Assembly: GCA_030680745.1 (NCBI GenBank)
Contig: JAUXUR010000046.1
Coordinates: 1-64,000, forward strand
Length of the DNA: 64,000 bases
Origin: Alphaproteobacteria bacterium
GTDB taxonomy: Bacteria > Pseudomonadota > Alphaproteobacteria > JAUXUR01
Direction: 5' to 3'
The position numbers were made by a program, and so were the translations under genes. Below, piece by piece: positions 61,327 to 64,000 of the stretch. Under the pieces are notes generated by a model. The model searched no databases. It saw only the letters and a list, made by a program, of their open reading frames with translations, and was not told the DNA's origin. Position 1 is the first letter of the stretch. The number at the start of each line of letters is the position of its first letter.

Positions 61327-62577
61327 TTATTTTTTTGCCGCTTTAAGAGCTACATCAGTTGCGCGAAGAATCCAGTCTTTATATTGTAGAACGGACGTCA
61401 TAAATCTTGTTTTTATGCCCGCACTCTTGTTAAACCATTCTTTTAGAAAGGGGATCTCGTCTGCATAATGGGCATACATCTTAAGAAATAAGTTGCTACG
61501 TCCTGTTGTATGAAATTGTCTGAAATCTTCTAAGAATGCTTCCGAATATCCAGAAACGTCTTCCTCTCTGTCTTCTTTTGTTATGTTTTGGTAATCTTCT
61601 AATTGAAAGTGGAATCTGCCTTTTTTAAGAAAGAATATATTTGTCTTTAAACGGCCTATTGTTGTCTTGGAAATCAATTTTACAGCTTCCTCTGACGGTT
61701 CTGTAGAAGAAACACTAATGCCATTCCACCATAAAGACTCAAAACATCCTGAATTGATACCGCGAATTTCATTATTTTTATCAATTAAGGCACTTCCACT
61801 ATCCCCTAATGAGAAAAAATTATCAGAAGATTGAAGTACTTTGCCTTCCTCCAACAAGACTCCCTGGTCCTGGCTTATTTTATGAATCAAAGGAACATTA
61901 GGACAATCCGTTGGTGGCAGAGAAATGTTTACGCTTATTAGAGAAGAAGAACCCATTTGCAGGTGGGCGAGAAGAATCGGCATAATTGCATCATTATGGG
62001 AGAGTGTATTATATATTGCGCTCTTATATATTTCACGTATTTCGGGAAGAATTTGATCAACAGAAGAGTAGATTATGTCTGCTTTTCTGGCAATTCCCTG
62101 TGAATCTTTTAAGATTCCGGGATTATCCAGAGCTGTTGTGAGACCATATCCATGATTTGTATCAGAGGAGATGCCTACGGACGCTGCTTGTTCTGAAGGT
62201 AATCTTGGTAGATCTGTCATGTTCTTAAATGGCGATGCCAGAAGAAGTACGGCGATGTCGCATGGGTTGGTTTTCTGTTTATAAAATTTTAAGATTTCTC
62301 TCTTTTGATCTCCGAGAACAACAAATTGTTTTTCTTGAGGATTGAATGAGTCGATTACGTGTCTTGCTGTAAGAGCTAAGAATCCTTGTCCCTCTTCAAA
62401 CAAAACGCCTGAACCGAGAACAGTGTAATTTTTGTCGACAATTTTCAAAATACCTTTTTGTCTGATCTCATCGATTGACATTTCTTCTACATTTTTCCCG
62501 CCTATGGCATGAGAATAGATGTTAAAATTGAAGGCGAAAAAGGTGCTTATCAAAGCAATTTTTAGATATTTGAGCAA
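61327..62577 (-). CDS. Secreted trypsin-like serine protease
   Basis: A 416-residue protein with a signal peptide (cut near residue 24) and a chymotrypsin-fold domain. The triad is His73 (LTARHV), Asp107 (CDIAVLL) and Ser260 (GDSGSA). A C-terminal helical extension (about 335-416) is not part of the usual protease domain. There are only three cysteines, so the typical disulfide set is missing, as in many bacterial S1 enzymes. The start is a TTG with a weak Shine-Dalgarno; no in-frame ATG is nearby. Element B3 lies 72 nt upstream. A host-directed or envelope role are both possible. Confidence 0.75.
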   Translation of the reverse strand: MLKYLKIALISTFFAFNFNIYSHAIGGKNVEEMSIDEIRQKGILKIVDKNYTVLGSGVLFEEGQGFLALTARHVIDSFNPQEKQFVVLGDQKREILKFYKQKTNPCDIAVLLLASPFKNMTDLPRLPSEQAASVGISSDTNHGYGLTTALDNPGILKDSQGIARKADIIYSSVDQILPEIREIYKSAIYNTLSHNDAIMPILLAHLQMGSSSLISVNISLPPTDCPNVPLIHKISQDQGVLLEEGKVLQSSDNFFSLGDSGSALIDKNNEIRGINSGCFESLWWNGISVSSTEPSEEAVKLISKTTIGRLKTNIFFLKKGRFHFQLEDYQNITKEDREEDVSGYSEAFLEDFRQFHTTGRSNLFLKMYAHYADEIPFLKEWFNKSAGIKTRFMTSVLQYKDWILRATDVALKAAKK

Positions 62578-62649
62578 TTTTGATGTCCATAAAAAAGTGT
62601 TTAAACAAAGTATTTGATCGTAGCTTCCTTAAATAAGTTTCTTTTTTAT

Positions 62650-62795
62650 TAGACTTCTTTCGAAACTCTACTACTGTGGTCGATTGATGCGTCGTTTCAG
62701 TACTCAGATCCTCATGTATATAAGGATACACTGCGGTCTTCCGTGCTGAACCTCCTATGACTCGCCTCACATTAGCGAGTTTCGAAAGAAGTCTA
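62650..62795 (-). repeat. Palindromic element family B, copy B3
   Basis: 146 bp with perfect 19-bp terminal inverted repeats identical to those of B1. It ends two nt from the recJ stop codon and, read in the direction of recJ, has the same polarity as B1 relative to the amidase gene. Confidence 0.92.
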
Positions 62796-62797
62796 TT

Positions 62798-64000
62798 TTA
62801 AAAAGCTGCATCTTCTAACGAAAATTGAACGCCACCGCGAAAATTGTCAATCTTCAATTGGCCTGCAATGTGACATTCTTTGCCAAAAGCATCTTTTAAA
62901 TTGCGGCCTAAACTTGTATCGGCAGCTTTAAAAGCAATTGCATTTAAGAAATGCTCTTTTCCAAATTTTTCCTGCTTAAAAAGAAGTCGTAAAGTGTTTT
63001 TTGCCAATTGATCAATTTTTACCAAACGCATTTTAGGAATTACCAAACGTGGCGATGGGTTGCCTGATCCAAAAGGTCCTAGTTTTTCTAAATGCTTCAC
63101 AAGATCAGGCGTTAAAGCCTCTGTTAACAAAGTTGCATCAATTTCAAGTGGCGGATTATAAGGCGGATAAGGGTATTTTTCCTTCATAAAAGCCTTAAAT
63201 CTTGGAATTTGAGCTTCCTCAATACTTAGACCTGCTGCCATATCATGTCCACCCCCTTCCAAGATGATGCCTTCTTGCTTGGCAGCAATAATATATTTAC
63301 CCATTTCAAAGCCATAGACTGATCTACCTGAGCCTTTACCGATGCCCTCGTTAATGGCAATGATAATGGTGGGTCGATGGTAACGATCTTTAAGACGACT
63401 TGCTACAATACCAATGATACCTGGATGCCAATCATGATTGGCCACAATAAGGGGCCCAATTTCATCGCTTTCGCTTTCAGCAAGCAACATGGCTGTTTCA
63501 ACCATACTTAATTCCATTTCTTGACGCTCTTTATTTAAAGAATCAAGATGTTGAGCAATAGATTGTGCGAGAGCTGGTTGATCTGTTGTCAGCAACTGAA
63601 CCCCTAAATCAGATTGCCCAATTCGACCACCGGCATTAATACGAGGGCCCAACAAAAATCCTAAATGGTAAGCGCTTAAACTTTCAGATAATTTTGCAAC
63701 ATCTGCTAAAATGGAAAGTCCCAAATTTTGTCTTTTGCCCATTACTTTCAAGCCTTGGGATACAAAAGCACGATTTAAATCTTTTAATTTCATCACATCA
63801 CACACAGTACCCAACGCAACAAGATCAAGTAGACTTAAAAGATCAGGCTCAGAACGCTTTGCAAAAAAGCCTTTTAAACGCAATTGACGATTGAGCGCAA
63901 TTAAAAATAGATAGGTAACGCCAACGGCTGCTAAATTTTTATGAGGCGAATCATCATCAAGTCTATTCGGGTTAACAATCGCATAAGCCTTGGGTAAAGA
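62798..64000 (-). CDS. recJ: Single-stranded-DNA-specific exonuclease RecJ (partial, 5' end outside window)
   Basis: The frame is open to the right edge (64000), giving the last 400 residues. It begins within the DHH domain (AYAIVNPNRLDDDSPHKNLA) and continues through LLDLVALGTVCDVM, GPRINAGGRIG and the DHHA1 motif GGGHDMAAG, then a C-terminal OB-like domain. RecJ degrades single-stranded DNA 5' to 3' in recombination and mismatch repair. The catalytic DHH motif itself lies beyond the window. Element B3 abuts its stop. Confidence 0.93.
   Translation of the reverse strand, partial: SLPKAYAIVNPNRLDDDSPHKNLAAVGVTYLFLIALNRQLRLKGFFAKRSEPDLLSLLDLVALGTVCDVMKLKDLNRAFVSQGLKVMGKRQNLGLSILADVAKLSESLSAYHLGFLLGPRINAGGRIGQSDLGVQLLTTDQPALAQSIAQHLDSLNKERQEMELSMVETAMLLAESESDEIGPLIVANHDWHPGIIGIVASRLKDRYHRPTIIIAINEGIGKGSGRSVYGFEMGKYIIAAKQEGIILEGGGHDMAAGLSIEEAQIPRFKAFMKEKYPYPPYNPPLEIDATLLTEALTPDLVKHLEKLGPFGSGNPSPRLVIPKMRLVKIDQLAKNTLRLLFKQEKFGKEHFLNAIAFKAADTSLGRNLKDAFGKECHIAGQLKIDNFRGGVQFSLEDAAF

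Noticed and set aside
1-64000. tRNA and rRNA genes
   Set aside because: I looked for tRNA-like acceptor and T-arm patterns in the larger intergenic gaps and saw none. A tRNA search program would be decisive.

Overview
The window looks like chromosome from an AT-rich, host-associated alphaproteobacterium. This rests on alphaproteobacterial gene sets (rapZ / EIIA-Man / HPr in back-to-back order, IhfB, UbiG, a TAXI-type TRAP transporter, an mla-like operon beside tamAB), on many signal-peptide proteins with no recognisable family, on broken genes and insertion-sequence fragments, and on dense palindromic repeats. A Holosporales- or Rickettsiales-like intracellular lineage is my inference; no rRNA gene is present to settle it. 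I recognised no tRNA, rRNA or CRISPR array.

Layout. 1-6.3 kb: a secreted hydrolase coupled to a DUF2975/HTH pair, two Bcr/CflA-type efflux pumps around IS30 and IS982 fragments, a GNAT acetyltransferase and a class D beta-lactamase. 6.3-16.8 kb: housekeeping genes (methyltransferase, flavin reductase, Smr protein, cysQ, truA-fmt-def on the minus strand; rapZ-EIIA-ptsH on the plus strand) mixed with unknown secreted proteins. 16.8-29.7 kb: an O-antigen-ligase-like protein with an internal minisatellite, the ABC-F protein Uup, an EamA exporter, an AmpD-type amidase, a pentapeptide-repeat protein, a patatin phospholipase, a glycosyltransferase, ihfB, ubiG and lysC, separated by palindromic elements. 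29.7-34.4 kb: a decaying accessory island with a frameshifted ferritin-like gene, a PRC-barrel gene carrying a nonsense codon, an IS630 wreck and, apparently intact, an orphan LuxI-family acyl-homoserine-lactone synthase. 34.4-50.3 kb: transport and envelope maintenance: an MscS channel, a TRAP-TAXI transporter with a universal stress protein, mlaEFD plus lipoprotein, and divergent tamA-tamB. 50.3-64 kb: very large secreted helical proteins that may be effectors, an MFS transporter, a secreted trypsin-like protease and the 3' part of recJ.

Functional themes. The envelope genes form one block: MlaEFD with its lipoprotein probably moves phospholipid, TamA/TamB serves outer-membrane biogenesis, and WaaL-like, amidase and beta-lactamase genes act on the cell surface. 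The secreted proteins (about a dozen genes) are the likely host-interaction layer. Two of the largest carry basic nuclear-localisation-like clusters just after the signal peptide.

The most unusual finding is a set of 105-146 bp palindromic elements with different terminal inverted repeats but a related core hairpin. They sit almost exactly at stop codons: all four well-preserved copies of one family lie within 4 nt of a stop codon and have the same orientation relative to that gene.
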